NCBI RefSeq assembly: GCF_014377975.1
Contig: NZ_JACMOO010000105.1
Coordinates: 1-33,922 of the forward strand
Length of the DNA: 33,922 nucleotides
Direction of reading: 5' to 3'
Source of the DNA: Ferruginibacter sp.
Lineage (GTDB): Bacteria > Bacteroidota > Bacteroidia > Chitinophagales > Chitinophagaceae
Shown here: positions 23,457 through 32,595 of the stretch, piece after piece
Layout of the letters: each line of letters begins with the position of its first letter
Numbering within the stretch: the first letter of the stretch is position 1
Made by a program: the position numbers and the translations under genes
Notes under the pieces: generated by a model
Databases searched by the model: none
Told to the model about the DNA's origin: nothing
What the model saw: the letters and a program-made list of their open reading frames with translations, nothing else

Positions 23457-23870
23457 TTATTGAATACTTTGCAAATACTCCTGTAGTATAATGGTGGCGG
23501 CTATTATATCCACATTACCTTTTATTTGCCGGTCTTTTTTTTTCATACCCATCTGCAGCATGGCATCTTTTGCCATTTTGGAAGTGTAGCGTTCATCTAC
23601 GGTTTTAAGGGGTATTTGCGGAAAAGATTTTTGCAATTTTTTGATGGCCGCTTCTGCCAGCGGTGTTCCATGGGTATCACTATCATCCCAGTTTTTAGGA
23701 AGGCCAATGATGATGAGTTCTACAGCTTCCGTTAAAAAATATTTTTTCAGGTAAGGAATAAGTTCTTTGGACTCAATGGTACTGAGACCGGTTGCAATGA
23801 TCTGTAGTGGATCAGTTACTGCAAGTCCGGTTCTTTTTCCACCATAGTCTATTGCCAGTATTCTAGCCAT
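23457..23870 (-). CDS. ruvX: RuvX/YqgF family nuclease (putative pre-16S rRNA nuclease)
   Basis: This is a 137-aa RNase H-fold protein. ILAIDYGGKRTGLAVTDPL at residues 4-22 carries the first catalytic Asp. IIIGLPKNWD and TVDERYTS carry the second acidic site, and NVDIIAATIILQEYL holds the last Asp. YqgF proteins were called Holliday junction resolvases and in E. coli are implicated in maturation of the 5' end of 16S rRNA. The gene start overlaps the stop of the prenyltransferase gene by one base (TAATG), which suggests translational coupling. Confidence 0.94.
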   Translation of the reverse strand: MARILAIDYGGKRTGLAVTDPLQIIATGLSTIESKELIPYLKKYFLTEAVELIIIGLPKNWDDSDTHGTPLAEAAIKKLQKSFPQIPLKTVDERYTSKMAKDAMLQMGMKKKDRQIKGNVDIIAATIILQEYLQSIQ

Positions 23871-24793
23871 TAAAAAATATTATACGGGTGGTTATGCAAA
23901 AAAATATCCAGCAAAACAAAAACAGAAAACACTACCGATGCAATACCATTGGCCGTCATAAAAGCAATGTTAACCTTGCTAAGATCGTTTGCCTTCACAA
24001 TGGAATGCTGGTAAATGAGCATACCGGTAAATACAGCAATACCAATCCAGTACCACCAGCCAAAATGCCCGTAAACTCCGGCAAACACCACGCAGGACGC
24101 AGATAAAACATGTAATATTTCGGATACCTTTAATGCTTTGGCTTTACCCAACCACGCTGGCATGGAATATAATTTTTGCGATTGGTCAAACTCAACATCC
24201 TGCAGAGCATAAATAATATCAAAACCACTTACCCAAAAAATAACCGCAAAAGAAAACAGAATGGGTAAAAAAGCAAACGCACCGGTAACAGCAAGGTAAG
24301 CGCCTATTGGGGCAAGGCTTAAACCAATCCCCAATACTAAATGACAAAGTGGTGTAAAGCGTTTGGTATAACTGTAAAACAGGATGACAAACAAAGCTAC
24401 CGGAGCCAATAAAAAGCATATCCGGTTAATAAAATACGTAGCGGCAATAAATAGTAAACAATTAATGATCACAAAACGCAATGCACTTTCTTTTGAGATG
24501 ATACCCGTAGGAATTTCACGAATGGCAGTGCGTGGATTTTTTGCATCAAAATTTCTATCCAAAAAACGGTTAAAGGCCATGGCAGCGCTTCTTGCGAAGA
24601 TCATACAAAGAACTACGAGCATAAATAATTTAAAATAATTCAATATAGCAGAACCTACAAAGGTATGCCAGCCTGTACTTCCCGGAAATTCATATCTGTA
24701 AACTCCCAAAAAAAATCCAATAATCGCAAAGGGCATTGCAAATATGGTATGACTAAATTTAACCAGGCTCAAATATTTTTTTACACTACTCAT
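23870..24793 (-). CDS. UbiA-family polyprenyltransferase, probably menaquinone pathway
   Basis: This is a membrane enzyme with about eight or nine hydrophobic helices over 307 aa. The first Asp-rich motif is NRFLDRNFD (Asn75 to Asp83), followed by AKNPRTAIREIP. The second is in ALQDVEFDQ, with SGFDIIYA before it. These bind the prenyl diphosphate through Mg2+. The family attaches a polyprenyl chain to an aromatic ring. The NPRTAxRE(I/L)P form is seen in 4-hydroxybenzoate and futalosine-route (MqnP-type) enzymes. Since Bacteroidota normally use menaquinone, MqnP is the more likely role, but this is inference. The stop overlaps the ruvX start by one base. Confidence 0.88.
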   Translation of the reverse strand: MSSVKKYLSLVKFSHTIFAMPFAIIGFFLGVYRYEFPGSTGWHTFVGSAILNYFKLFMLVVLCMIFARSAAMAFNRFLDRNFDAKNPRTAIREIPTGIISKESALRFVIINCLLFIAATYFINRICFLLAPVALFVILFYSYTKRFTPLCHLVLGIGLSLAPIGAYLAVTGAFAFLPILFSFAVIFWVSGFDIIYALQDVEFDQSQKLYSMPAWLGKAKALKVSEILHVLSASCVVFAGVYGHFGWWYWIGIAVFTGMLIYQHSIVKANDLSKVNIAFMTANGIASVVFSVFVLLDIFLHNHPYNIF

Positions 24794-24855
24794 TCAATAA
24801 TTTATTGATATTAGATTTATTATTTTCCTTACTTTTCTACTTCACGTCCGTTGGG

Positions 24856-25377
24856 TTAGCCTCGTACTAATTCCCACAGTACAACACCTGCTGCGGTAGC
24901 AATATTCAGCGAATGTTTCATACCAGCCTGGGGTATTTCAATACAACCTGCGCACTGCTTAATAGTGCTTTGTTCAACACCAGTTACTTCGTTGCCAAAA
25001 ATTACAGCCACTTTATCGCCTGTTTTATAATCTACTTTATTCAATAAGGTACTTCCTTCTGCCTGCTCCACTGCATATACCGTATATCCCAATTCGTGCA
25101 ATTCGTGTATTGCCAAATTCGTGTTTTTAAAATGTTTCCATGCAACAGTATCTTCGGCTCCCAGAGCTGTTTTTTTAATTTCCTTGTGTGGAGGAGTGCA
25201 GGTATAGCCACAAATATAAATGGCTTCCAGTAAAAATGCATCGGCCGTTCTAAAAACACTTCCCACATTATAAGCACTGCGTATATTTTCAAGCACCACA
25301 ATTACCGGAATTTTTTTCGATTGTTTAAACTCCGCTACCGTCAACCGGTTTAGTTCGTCCATACTCAGTTTTCTCAT
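24856..25377 (-). CDS. SpoU/TrmH-family RNA 2'-O-methyltransferase
   Basis: This SPOUT-fold methyltransferase uses S-adenosylmethionine to methylate ribose 2'-OH in tRNA or rRNA. The three motifs are visible: NIRSAYNVGSVFRTAD (about residues 31-46), VAVIFGNEVTGVEQ (motif II) and IEIPQAGMKHSLNIATAAGV (motif III, forming the trefoil knot). At 173 aa it is a minimal catalytic domain without the N-terminal substrate-binding part of RlmB, so the target RNA cannot be named. It is divergent from mutS across 107 nt that holds promoters for both. Confidence 0.92.
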   Translation of the reverse strand: MRKLSMDELNRLTVAEFKQSKKIPVIVVLENIRSAYNVGSVFRTADAFLLEAIYICGYTCTPPHKEIKKTALGAEDTVAWKHFKNTNLAIHELHELGYTVYAVEQAEGSTLLNKVDYKTGDKVAVIFGNEVTGVEQSTIKQCAGCIEIPQAGMKHSLNIATAAGVVLWELVRG

Positions 25378-25393
25378 TCAAAAAAATTATCTG

Positions 25394-25401
25394 CAAAAGT
25401 A
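25394..25401 (-). promoter_or_regulatory. -7 element for the SpoU-family methyltransferase gene
   Basis: The minus strand reads TACTTTTG at 25401-25394, a perfect match to the Bacteroidota -7 element TAnnTTTG, 16 nt before the ATG. No good TTG lies at the usual distance upstream, so the element is only half supported. Confidence 0.4.
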
Positions 25402-25421
25402 ATTCACATTCAGCATAAACA

Positions 25422-25452
25422 TTGTCACAAACTAAGTAAAACCCTATTTTTG
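25422..25452 (+). promoter_or_regulatory. Promoter of mutS
   Basis: TTG (25422-25424), a 20-nt spacer and TATTTTTG (25445-25452) give a full match to the Bacteroidota consensus TTG - TAnnTTTG. The start codon of mutS is 33 nt further downstream. This is the best promoter in the window and the reference for spacing of the others. Confidence 0.7.
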
Positions 25453-25484
25453 CCCCGTCCACAAAACTTAAACTGTAAGCAAAT

Positions 25485-28097
25485 ATGGCCAAGGCCACCG
25501 CGGAAACGCCACTTATGCAGCAACACAATGCCATCAAGGCCCGATACCCTGATGCGATTCTGTTGTTTAGAGTGGGTGATTTTTATGAAACCTTTGGCCA
25601 GGATGCCGTAACAGCTTCTGCCGTATTGGGTATTACTTTAACCAAGCGAAATAATGGCGATGCCAATTCATCCCAACTGGCTGGTTTTCCGCATCATGCG
25701 CTGGATACTTATTTACATAAACTGGTAAAGGCGGGCTACCGGGTAGCTATCTGCGATCAACTGGAAGATCCAAAACTGGCAAAAGGCATTGTAAAACGTG
25801 GCGTTACAGAGCTGGTAACACCCGGTGTAGCCACCAGCGATAAATTACTGGAGCACAACAGCAACAATTTTTTAGCCGCCTTACATTTTGAAGAAAATAA
25901 AACAGGCATTGCCTTTTTAGATATCAGCACTGGTGAATTTTTTATTGCAGAAGGTGATAAAGAATATGCCGACAAATTATTGCAGAGCCTTAAACCGGCC
26001 GAAGTAATCTTTCAGCGCAACCGGCAAAAATATTTTAAGGAATATTTTGGCACTAAATTTTTTACCTACGCCCTGGATGAATGGGTATTTGCCGAAGCCT
26101 ACTGCCAGGAAAGTTTATTAAAACATTTTGGCACCCACAGCCTGAAAGGTTTTGGTATTGAAGGCATGCAGGAAGGTATTATTGCCGCCGGAGCCATCCT
26201 GCATTATTTAAAAGATACGGAACATCCTAACCTTGGCCACATAACTTCTGTACAACGCATTGACCGGGAAGAGCATTTGTGGATGGACCGTTTTACCATC
26301 CGTAATTTAGAGTTATTTGGCGGTGCCGATGGCAGCAATACCTTATTAAAAGTGCTTGACAATACCGTTTCGCCCATGGGTGCACGAATGCTGAAAAGAT
26401 GGATGGTACTACCTTTGAATGATCTATCTAGAATTAAGGAGCGGCTGAATACGGTGGAATTTTTTATTAAAGAAACCGACATACGAAATAAAATTACCCA
26501 ACATATAAAGCAGGCCGGCGATGTAGAAAGACTCGTAAGCAAAGTACCTTTAAAAAAAGTAAACCCCAGGGAAGTGCTGCAGATTGCCAAAGGCCTGCAA
26601 CAGGTTGCTGCTATTAAAACTATTTGTACCACACTTACCAATACTTACCTGCAACGTTTAGGCGATTCGTTAAACCCGTGCAAATATATTGTTGACAAAA
26701 TTCTGCAGCAGATCAGTGAAAACCCTCCTGCACTGGCTTCCAAGGGAGGCATGATTGCAAAAGGCATTGATGAAGAACTGGATGCATTAAGAAAAATCAG
26801 CAGTGGTGGTAAAGAATATCTGGTAGAACTGCAGCAGAAAGAAGCGCTCGCCACCGGCATCTCTTCTTTAAAAATAAGTTTCAATAATGTTTTCGGTTAT
26901 TACCTGGAAGTAACCAACCTGCACAAGACCAAAGTGCCTGAAACCTGGATACGCAAGCAAACACTGGCCAATGCAGAGCGGTACATAACACCCGAATTGA
27001 AAGAGTACGAGGAAAAAATAGTTGGTGCAGAAGATAAAATTTTATTGATAGAAATGCAGCTCTTCGAAAAACTACTGAATGATTTACAGGATTATATTGC
27101 ACCTATGCAGGTGAATGGGAAGGTTATGGCCACCATGGATTGCTTAACCTGTTTTGCCGGCAATGCCCTGCAGTTTAACTATACCAAACCCCTGCTAAAC
27201 GATGGTTTTGTATTAGATATTAAAGGTAGCAGGCATCCGGTTATAGAAAGACACTTACCAGTTGGCGATAGTTACATTGACAATGATATTTTATTGGATC
27301 CGGCAACCCAACAAATCATCATTTTAACAGGGCCAAATATGAGTGGTAAAAGTGCTATCCTGCGGCAAACAGCGCTCATCACACTGATGGCACATATGGG
27401 CAGTTTTGTACCCGCAAGAGATGCGCATATTCCTTTGACAGATAAAATATTTACCCGGGTGGGTGCCAGTGACAACCTGAGTGGTGGCGAAAGTACCTTC
27501 ATGGTTGAGATGAATGAAACAGCCAGCATTATCAACAACATCACGAGCCGCAGCCTTATTTTATTAGATGAAATTGGAAGAGGCACTTCTACCTACGATG
27601 GCATTTCTATTGCCTGGAGCATTGTAGAATACCTGCATAAAAGCATTCACCAACCTAAAACATTATTTGCCACCCATTACCATGAACTGAATGAGCTGGA
27701 AAACAAATTACCGGGCGTAAAAAATTATCATGTTACTAATAAAGAAGTGGGTAACAAAATTATTTTTCTTCGCAAACTGGCACCAGGCGGCAGCATACAT
27801 AGTTTTGGCATACATGTGGCACGCATGGCTGGCATGCCGCCGCAATTGATAGACAGGGCCAACGAAATTTTATTACAACTGGAAAAAAGCAGGAATAGCG
27901 GTGAAGAAAATCAAGATTCCAATCTTCAGCAAACCGTTAAAAATTTAAACAACCCGAAAGTGCAACTCAGTATTTTTGATGTACACTCCGTTACTTTTGA
28001 AGAGATCCGTTTACTGCTAAATGCAGTAGACATTAACCGGTTAACTCCTGTAGAAGCCTTGCTGAAATTACAGGAAATAAAAGCCCGCATAAAATAA
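25485..28097 (+). CDS. mutS: DNA mismatch repair protein MutS
   Basis: MutS binds base mismatches and small loops and starts methyl- or nick-directed repair with MutL. The N-terminal mismatch-recognition domain has RVGDFYETFGQDA, with the wedge Phe33 and Glu35 of the F-x-E motif. The C-terminal ATPase has Walker A GPNMSGKSAILRQ near residue 620, STFMVEMNETASI, Walker B and signature LILLDEIGRGTSTYDGISIA, and FATHYHEL. The C-terminus ends with a helical dimerisation region (LTPVEALLKLQEIKARIK). Length of 870 aa is normal for MutS1. It is monocistronic with its own promoter. The 274-nt spacer downstream (28098-28371) holds nothing I recognise apart from a few short codon-like stretches. Confidence 0.98.
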   Translation: MAKATAETPLMQQHNAIKARYPDAILLFRVGDFYETFGQDAVTASAVLGITLTKRNNGDANSSQLAGFPHHALDTYLHKLVKAGYRVAICDQLEDPKLAKGIVKRGVTELVTPGVATSDKLLEHNSNNFLAALHFEENKTGIAFLDISTGEFFIAEGDKEYADKLLQSLKPAEVIFQRNRQKYFKEYFGTKFFTYALDEWVFAEAYCQESLLKHFGTHSLKGFGIEGMQEGIIAAGAILHYLKDTEHPNLGHITSVQRIDREEHLWMDRFTIRNLELFGGADGSNTLLKVLDNTVSPMGARMLKRWMVLPLNDLSRIKERLNTVEFFIKETDIRNKITQHIKQAGDVERLVSKVPLKKVNPREVLQIAKGLQQVAAIKTICTTLTNTYLQRLGDSLNPCKYIVDKILQQISENPPALASKGGMIAKGIDEELDALRKISSGGKEYLVELQQKEALATGISSLKISFNNVFGYYLEVTNLHKTKVPETWIRKQTLANAERYITPELKEYEEKIVGAEDKILLIEMQLFEKLLNDLQDYIAPMQVNGKVMATMDCLTCFAGNALQFNYTKPLLNDGFVLDIKGSRHPVIERHLPVGDSYIDNDILLDPATQQIIILTGPNMSGKSAILRQTALITLMAHMGSFVPARDAHIPLTDKIFTRVGASDNLSGGESTFMVEMNETASIINNITSRSLILLDEIGRGTSTYDGISIAWSIVEYLHKSIHQPKTLFATHYHELNELENKLPGVKNYHVTNKEVGNKIIFLRKLAPGGSIHSFGIHVARMAGMPPQLIDRANEILLQLEKSRNSGEENQDSNLQQTVKNLNNPKVQLSIFDVHSVTFEEIRLLLNAVDINRLTPVEALLKLQEIKARIK

Positions 28098-28371
28098 AGG
28101 TATTCTATGCGATAGCTTCTTCTAAACAAATTTTATTGTGCTGTAATTTTATGGCATTTTTACAATCAGGTATTACGCAATGCTGCAGTTAGTAGAGATT
28201 ATAAAACGAGCCAGGGAAAAATAATGCTAAAATTTATTGATGGCCAGTATATTATTTGATACCACAAAAGATATTGCCCCCGCAAAGAAGATTTTAACCA
28301 GATGGTTATTGAATTTAGCAAGCAGCATAACAGCTATTTAAAACATCCTTTGTTTAACTTTAACGGAATTT

Positions 28372-30375
28372 ATGATGAGATATATTTTAGTGTTAATTAT
28401 TGCAGCTTGTTTGCTTTCAATAAATGTAAATGCACAAACATGTAATAACCTGGGACAAAATCCGGGTACAGCATTTCCTGTTTGCGGTACCGATATTTTT
28501 ACACAGGGATCTGTTCCGGTATGTGGTGGCAAAACTGTTCCGGGTCCATGCCCCAATGATGTTTTAACTGATATTAATCCCTATTGGTATAAGTTTACCT
28601 GTTTTTCTGCTGGCACTTTAAGTTTTCTAATTTCACCTAAAAACGGAGGGGATGATTATGACTGGCAATTGTTTGATGTTACCAATAAAAATCCGGCAGA
28701 TCTTTACACGGATGTAAGCATGTTTGTTGCCTGCGACTGGAGCGGAGAGCCGGGTAATACCGGTGCCGATGCAACTGGAACTTCTCTTCAACGATGCGGA
28801 GGACTCGGAGTACCCCTCTTTAGCAGCATGCCAACATTGATTCAAGGCCATCATTATATTTTGCTAATAAGTCATTTTGCAGGAGATTCCCAGAGCGGAT
28901 ATACGCTAACCTTTGGTGGCGGCACCACCAGCATTACCGATCCGCTTGATCCCCATTTACTGGCGGCCAGGGCTGCGTGTGACGGTACAGCAATTTCTAT
29001 AAAGCTGAATAAAAAAATGAAATGCAGCAGCCTAAATGCAGATGGCAGTGATTTTATTCTTCTTCCTGCCATTGCAAACATTGTTACTGCTGCCGGGGTG
29101 GGCTGTTCTACCAGCTTTGACATGGATTCTGTTGTGTTAAAATTAAGCAGCCCGCTGCCACCAGGCAATTATAATATCACCGTAAAAACAACCGAAAATT
29201 TGCTGGACAACTGTGATAAGATGTTGCCCTCCAGCGACACTTTACATTTTACAGTTTATCCATTGATCCCAACTCCTTTTGACAGTATCGCAAGAGTTGG
29301 CTGTGCGCCCAAGGTATTGCGCCTTGTTTTCAGAGACCCAATGAAATGCAGTTCCATCGCAGCGGATGGAAGCGATTTTGCTATTACAGGAACAAGTGTT
29401 GTTAAGATTGATAGTGCTGCCGGAATTTGTGATGCCAACGGATTGACAAATATTATTGAAGTAAAATTAACTGCACCAATACAACAGGCTGGGAGCTATA
29501 AAATACAACTGATAACGGGCTCTGACCGAAACACCATTATTAATGAATGTGGCAAAGAAACTGCACCAGGAGCTTCCTTATCTTTTACCACAAAAGATAC
29601 AGTGTCTGCCCTATTTAGTACCCACATTAAATATGGATGCGATACAGATACTATTTTGTACTCCCATGATGGAAGAAACGGCGTGAACAACTGGACGTGG
29701 ATTTTTGACAGCTCTACCAACAGTACTGAACAACACAATACCCTTACCTATAGTATATTTGGACAAAAGAATGCAGCATTAATTGTAAGCAACGGAACCT
29801 GCAGCAACACTGCCACTATTACCCTGTTTTTGAACAATGCCCTGCAGGCAATGTTTGAGTCTACACCTGTGGTTTGCCCGGGTGATCCCGGCATTTTTAT
29901 TGATAAAAGCAGTGGCACATTAAACAATGGATGGACATGGAATTTTGGCAATGGAAATATAAGCACATTACAGTCGCCACCCCATCAATTTTATCCGTCT
30001 TCTAATTCTATTCATGATGTTGCAGTGCAATTGATTGTAAGCAACAGCATTGGTTGTAAAGATACTGTCACTCACACCATTACCGTAGCGGGCAACTGCT
30101 ATATTGCAGTACCAAAAGCATTTTCACCCAATGGCGATGGATTGAATGATTACCTGTATCCAACCAATGCGTACAAAGCAACAAACCTTATTTTCAGGGT
30201 GTACAACCGGGTAGGGCAACAACTGTTTGAAACTAAAGACTGGACGAATAAATGGGATGGAACATTTAAGGGAAATCCTCAGGACCCTGGCACTTATGTT
30301 TGGGTATTAAACTATACAAATATTGATACAGGGAAAAGGATAGAGTTAAAAGGCGCTACTGTGTTGATCAGATAA
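28372..30375 (+). CDS. Secreted PKD-domain protein with gliding-motility C-terminal (CHU_C) sorting domain
   Basis: This 667-aa protein is exported by Sec (signal peptide about 1-22, ending NVNAQ) and then probably by the type IX system. The N-terminal Cys-rich domain (about 23-190, with WYKFTCFSAGTLSF) is followed by two Ig-like repeats sharing the motif MKCSS followed by ADGSDF (about residues 217-315 and 316-410). Two PKD-like domains follow (NNWTWIFDSSTNSTEQ and NGWTWNFGNGNISTLQSP). The last 93 residues, with KAFSPNGDGLNDYLYP, FRVYNRVGQQLFE, WDGTFKGNPQDPGTYVW and a KGATVLIR end, are a CHU_C (type B) domain. It is probably a surface adhesin or secreted binding protein; the ligand is unknown. 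Confidence 0.92.
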   Translation: MMRYILVLIIAACLLSINVNAQTCNNLGQNPGTAFPVCGTDIFTQGSVPVCGGKTVPGPCPNDVLTDINPYWYKFTCFSAGTLSFLISPKNGGDDYDWQLFDVTNKNPADLYTDVSMFVACDWSGEPGNTGADATGTSLQRCGGLGVPLFSSMPTLIQGHHYILLISHFAGDSQSGYTLTFGGGTTSITDPLDPHLLAARAACDGTAISIKLNKKMKCSSLNADGSDFILLPAIANIVTAAGVGCSTSFDMDSVVLKLSSPLPPGNYNITVKTTENLLDNCDKMLPSSDTLHFTVYPLIPTPFDSIARVGCAPKVLRLVFRDPMKCSSIAADGSDFAITGTSVVKIDSAAGICDANGLTNIIEVKLTAPIQQAGSYKIQLITGSDRNTIINECGKETAPGASLSFTTKDTVSALFSTHIKYGCDTDTILYSHDGRNGVNNWTWIFDSSTNSTEQHNTLTYSIFGQKNAALIVSNGTCSNTATITLFLNNALQAMFESTPVVCPGDPGIFIDKSSGTLNNGWTWNFGNGNISTLQSPPHQFYPSSNSIHDVAVQLIVSNSIGCKDTVTHTITVAGNCYIAVPKAFSPNGDGLNDYLYPTNAYKATNLIFRVYNRVGQQLFETKDWTNKWDGTFKGNPQDPGTYVWVLNYTNIDTGKRIELKGATVLIR

Positions 30376-30471
30376 TTAATAATTAGTGATTAATAATTAA
30401 TAATTGACAGTTGTCAGCAAGCTTCTGATAGTTACTTTTAGTGCTGAGTGCTTGCCTGGTTTGTTTATTTT

Positions 30472-30560
30472 AATTCGAATAATTAGTGCACGTATTTCGC
30501 GTAATTAGTGTTTAAAATTCGTATAATTAATTCTTTATAATTCCTGTAATCAGCGTTTTA
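30472..30560 (+). repeat. Four degenerate 22-bp tandem units upstream of tryptophan 2,3-dioxygenase
   Basis: Four units of 22 bp lie head to tail at 30472-30493, 30494-30515, 30516-30537 and, after one extra T, 30539-30560. The shared pattern is AATTCG, two variable bases, TAATTAGTG, then a T-rich end. The third and fourth units are more diverged. A further AATTAGTG occurs earlier at 30381-30388. The repeat lies in the 206-nt spacer before the dioxygenase gene. Confidence 0.6.
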
Positions 30561-30581
30561 AATTAAAGTAATTCCATCTAA

Positions 30582-31628
30582 ATGCAACCACCAACCATTC
30601 ATTATGCAGACTATCTGCAATTAGATAAAATATTAAACGCACAGCAACCGGAAAGCAGCAAGCCCGGCCACCAACCTGCACATGATGAAATGCTGTTTAT
30701 CATTATACACCAAACATATGAATTGTGGTTTAAGCAAATGCTGTTTGAAACGGATGCTGTGCTTGATACGATGCGTAAACCTGCACTCAATGATAATTCT
30801 GCCGAATTGCAAACGGCGGTACACCGGCTGAAAAGAATAGCGGCCATTTTAAAAGTGCTGGTACAGCAGATAGATATTATTGAAACAATGACGCCGATGG
30901 ATTTTCTTGATTTCAGAGATATGCTACGGCCTGCATCGGGCTTTCAAAGCTGGCAGTTTAAAATACTGGAAGCAAAGCTGGGCCTGCGTTTTGAGCAAAG
31001 GCATGGAAAAGAATATTACACTTCCCAATTAAGGCCTGCCGAAATTGTTCTTATTAAAGAAGCAGAAAATACAACGTCGGTAATTACCTTGCTAAATACC
31101 TGGCTGGAGCGCATGCCTTTTATAACAGACCCTTATTTGTGGATCAATTACCAACCGGTTGCAGCAGGCAATCAACCACCTGAATTTTTTAAAGACTATG
31201 CCTATATTTATAAAAATAGTCTTGCAGAAGGAGAAAAAAATAACAGTGTGTTTTTTGACCAGGTATTTTTTGACGAGCCAATAAATACCCATCGGCAGCT
31301 AACGGCAAAAGCTTGCCGCAACGCTTTATTTATTATGCTTTACCGTGGTTATCCTATGTTGGAGTTACCCTTTCAATTACTGGAAACTTTACTGGAAATT
31401 GATAACCAGCTCGGCAACTGGCGGCATCGGCATATCAACATGGTGCAAAGGATGATTGGTACCCGTATTGGCACAGGCGGCAGTACCGGCGCAGGTTACC
31501 TGAAAGGTGCCCTGGATACGCATTCTATTTTTAAAGAAATTGCCCAGTTAAACAGCTTTTTAACAGACAGAAAAAAATTGCCGCTGTTACCCGGCGAACT
31601 GACTGCAAAGCTGGGCTATAGTTTTTAA
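30582..31628 (+). CDS. Tryptophan 2,3-dioxygenase
   Basis: This is a cytoplasmic heme enzyme that opens the indole ring of L-Trp to N-formylkynurenine, the first step of the kynurenine pathway. HDEMLFIIIHQTYELWFKQ at residues 34-52 is the substrate-binding helix. DFRDMLRPASGFQSWQFK (about 109-126) has the carboxylate-binding Arg. WRHRHINMVQRMIGTRIGTGGSTGAGYL contains the proximal heme His and the glycine-rich loop. Its length of 348 aa is somewhat longer than typical bacterial TDOs (about 280-310 aa). No other kynurenine gene is next to it, so the pathway is completed elsewhere or absent. It is convergent with the HTTM protein gene. Confidence 0.95.
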   Translation: MQPPTIHYADYLQLDKILNAQQPESSKPGHQPAHDEMLFIIIHQTYELWFKQMLFETDAVLDTMRKPALNDNSAELQTAVHRLKRIAAILKVLVQQIDIIETMTPMDFLDFRDMLRPASGFQSWQFKILEAKLGLRFEQRHGKEYYTSQLRPAEIVLIKEAENTTSVITLLNTWLERMPFITDPYLWINYQPVAAGNQPPEFFKDYAYIYKNSLAEGEKNNSVFFDQVFFDEPINTHRQLTAKACRNALFIMLYRGYPMLELPFQLLETLLEIDNQLGNWRHRHINMVQRMIGTRIGTGGSTGAGYLKGALDTHSIFKEIAQLNSFLTDRKKLPLLPGELTAKLGYSF

Positions 31629-31659
31629 CCACTGCCAACATTGTTGACAAAACACAAAA

Positions 31660-32595
31660 TTAAGAGGAAGAAATTTGTATATTTTCTTCTAGGCCGTTTT
31701 TATTACCTTTTAAAAAAGCATTTACTTTTCTTTCGATATTTATCCATTGATGGTTTGGTAAAAAAAGCCCGTAAGTGAGAATAAACACTACTTCAAAACC
31801 ATATATCATCAAAAAGATATAAATGAAGGCATGAAACAGTATTCCCGCTATCAGTAAAGATTTTCTACACTTTTTCTTCCAGATCAATATTGGAAAAACC
31901 AACTCAAAAAGAATGGTTGCATAGTTGAAAAAATAATCTATCCATTTGTACTGAACAAGATATTTATTAAAAGGGGTGCCCGTAAATCTTTCTATTGACA
32001 TTGCATAATAAGTGCCTTCGCCCTGCAGCCATACCGGATCAATTAGTTTTGCAATGCCTGCAGAAAAATAAGCCATACAAAGGTGTAACATGATAGACAA
32101 TGCTGCCAGGTTACTAATTAAATTAAGTATTTTTTGCAGAACATGGTCTTTCTTTTTTTCTTTAAATAAAATAAGAAACTGGTAAGAATCAGCAAAAATA
32201 AGATAGAATAGAATTATTCTTGCGAAGGCATCTCCCCCATTTACAATTGACATGTTCATTTTCTGCAGCAGGTAAAGAATTATAAAAAGTAACAATGCGC
32301 TAAAATTTCGCCCAATACCAAGCAGGTTCGCAAACAGAACAATTATATACGCTGTTATGAACAAGGTATAATGACTTTTTACAAACGCAAAATCGTCACC
32401 AGGCAAACGGTTGATGAAATTATTTTTAGCCACTACAAAACCCGATTGGCCGTATAAAACATCCAGACTACTCCAGTTAATAGCCAGTTCTTTCAGCAAC
32501 CAGCAGCAAATAGCCACTCTTAAAAAGGCAAGATAAAAAGATTTATAATTTTCTTTTTGCAACAATACTGTGTAATAGGTTATTTGCTGTTGCAT
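31660..32595 (-). CDS. HTTM-domain membrane protein, SdpB-like
   Basis: This is a 311-aa polytopic inner-membrane protein with about seven hydrophobic segments. MNMSIVNGGDAFARIILFYLIF, with the NGGD motif, and YFSAGIAKLIDPVWLQGEGTYYA match the HTTM domain, which is related to vitamin K-dependent gamma-carboxylase and to SdpB of the Bacillus sporulation-delaying peptide system. No carboxylase activity can be claimed. It starts one base inside the stop of the upstream gene (TGATG), so it is translationally coupled to the SdpA-like protein. No small toxin precursor gene lies next to the pair. Confidence 0.82.
   Translation of the reverse strand: MQQQITYYTVLLQKENYKSFYLAFLRVAICCWLLKELAINWSSLDVLYGQSGFVVAKNNFINRLPGDDFAFVKSHYTLFITAYIIVLFANLLGIGRNFSALLLFIILYLLQKMNMSIVNGGDAFARIILFYLIFADSYQFLILFKEKKKDHVLQKILNLISNLAALSIMLHLCMAYFSAGIAKLIDPVWLQGEGTYYAMSIERFTGTPFNKYLVQYKWIDYFFNYATILFELVFPILIWKKKCRKSLLIAGILFHAFIYIFLMIYGFEVVFILTYGLFLPNHQWINIERKVNAFLKGNKNGLEENIQISSS

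Noticed and set aside
24219-24638. ORFs in other frames of the prenyltransferase gene
   Set aside because: Shadow frames; the UbiA motifs are only in the annotated frame.
28098-28371. Short codon-like stretches between mutS and the CHU_C gene, such as a 33-codon ORF from 28239
   Set aside because: They are broken by many stops and match no family I know; a gene remnant is possible but not supported.
31629-31659. Short CAAC/GTTG palindrome between the dioxygenase and HTTM genes
   Set aside because: Only 4 bp per arm and no T-run; too weak for a terminator.
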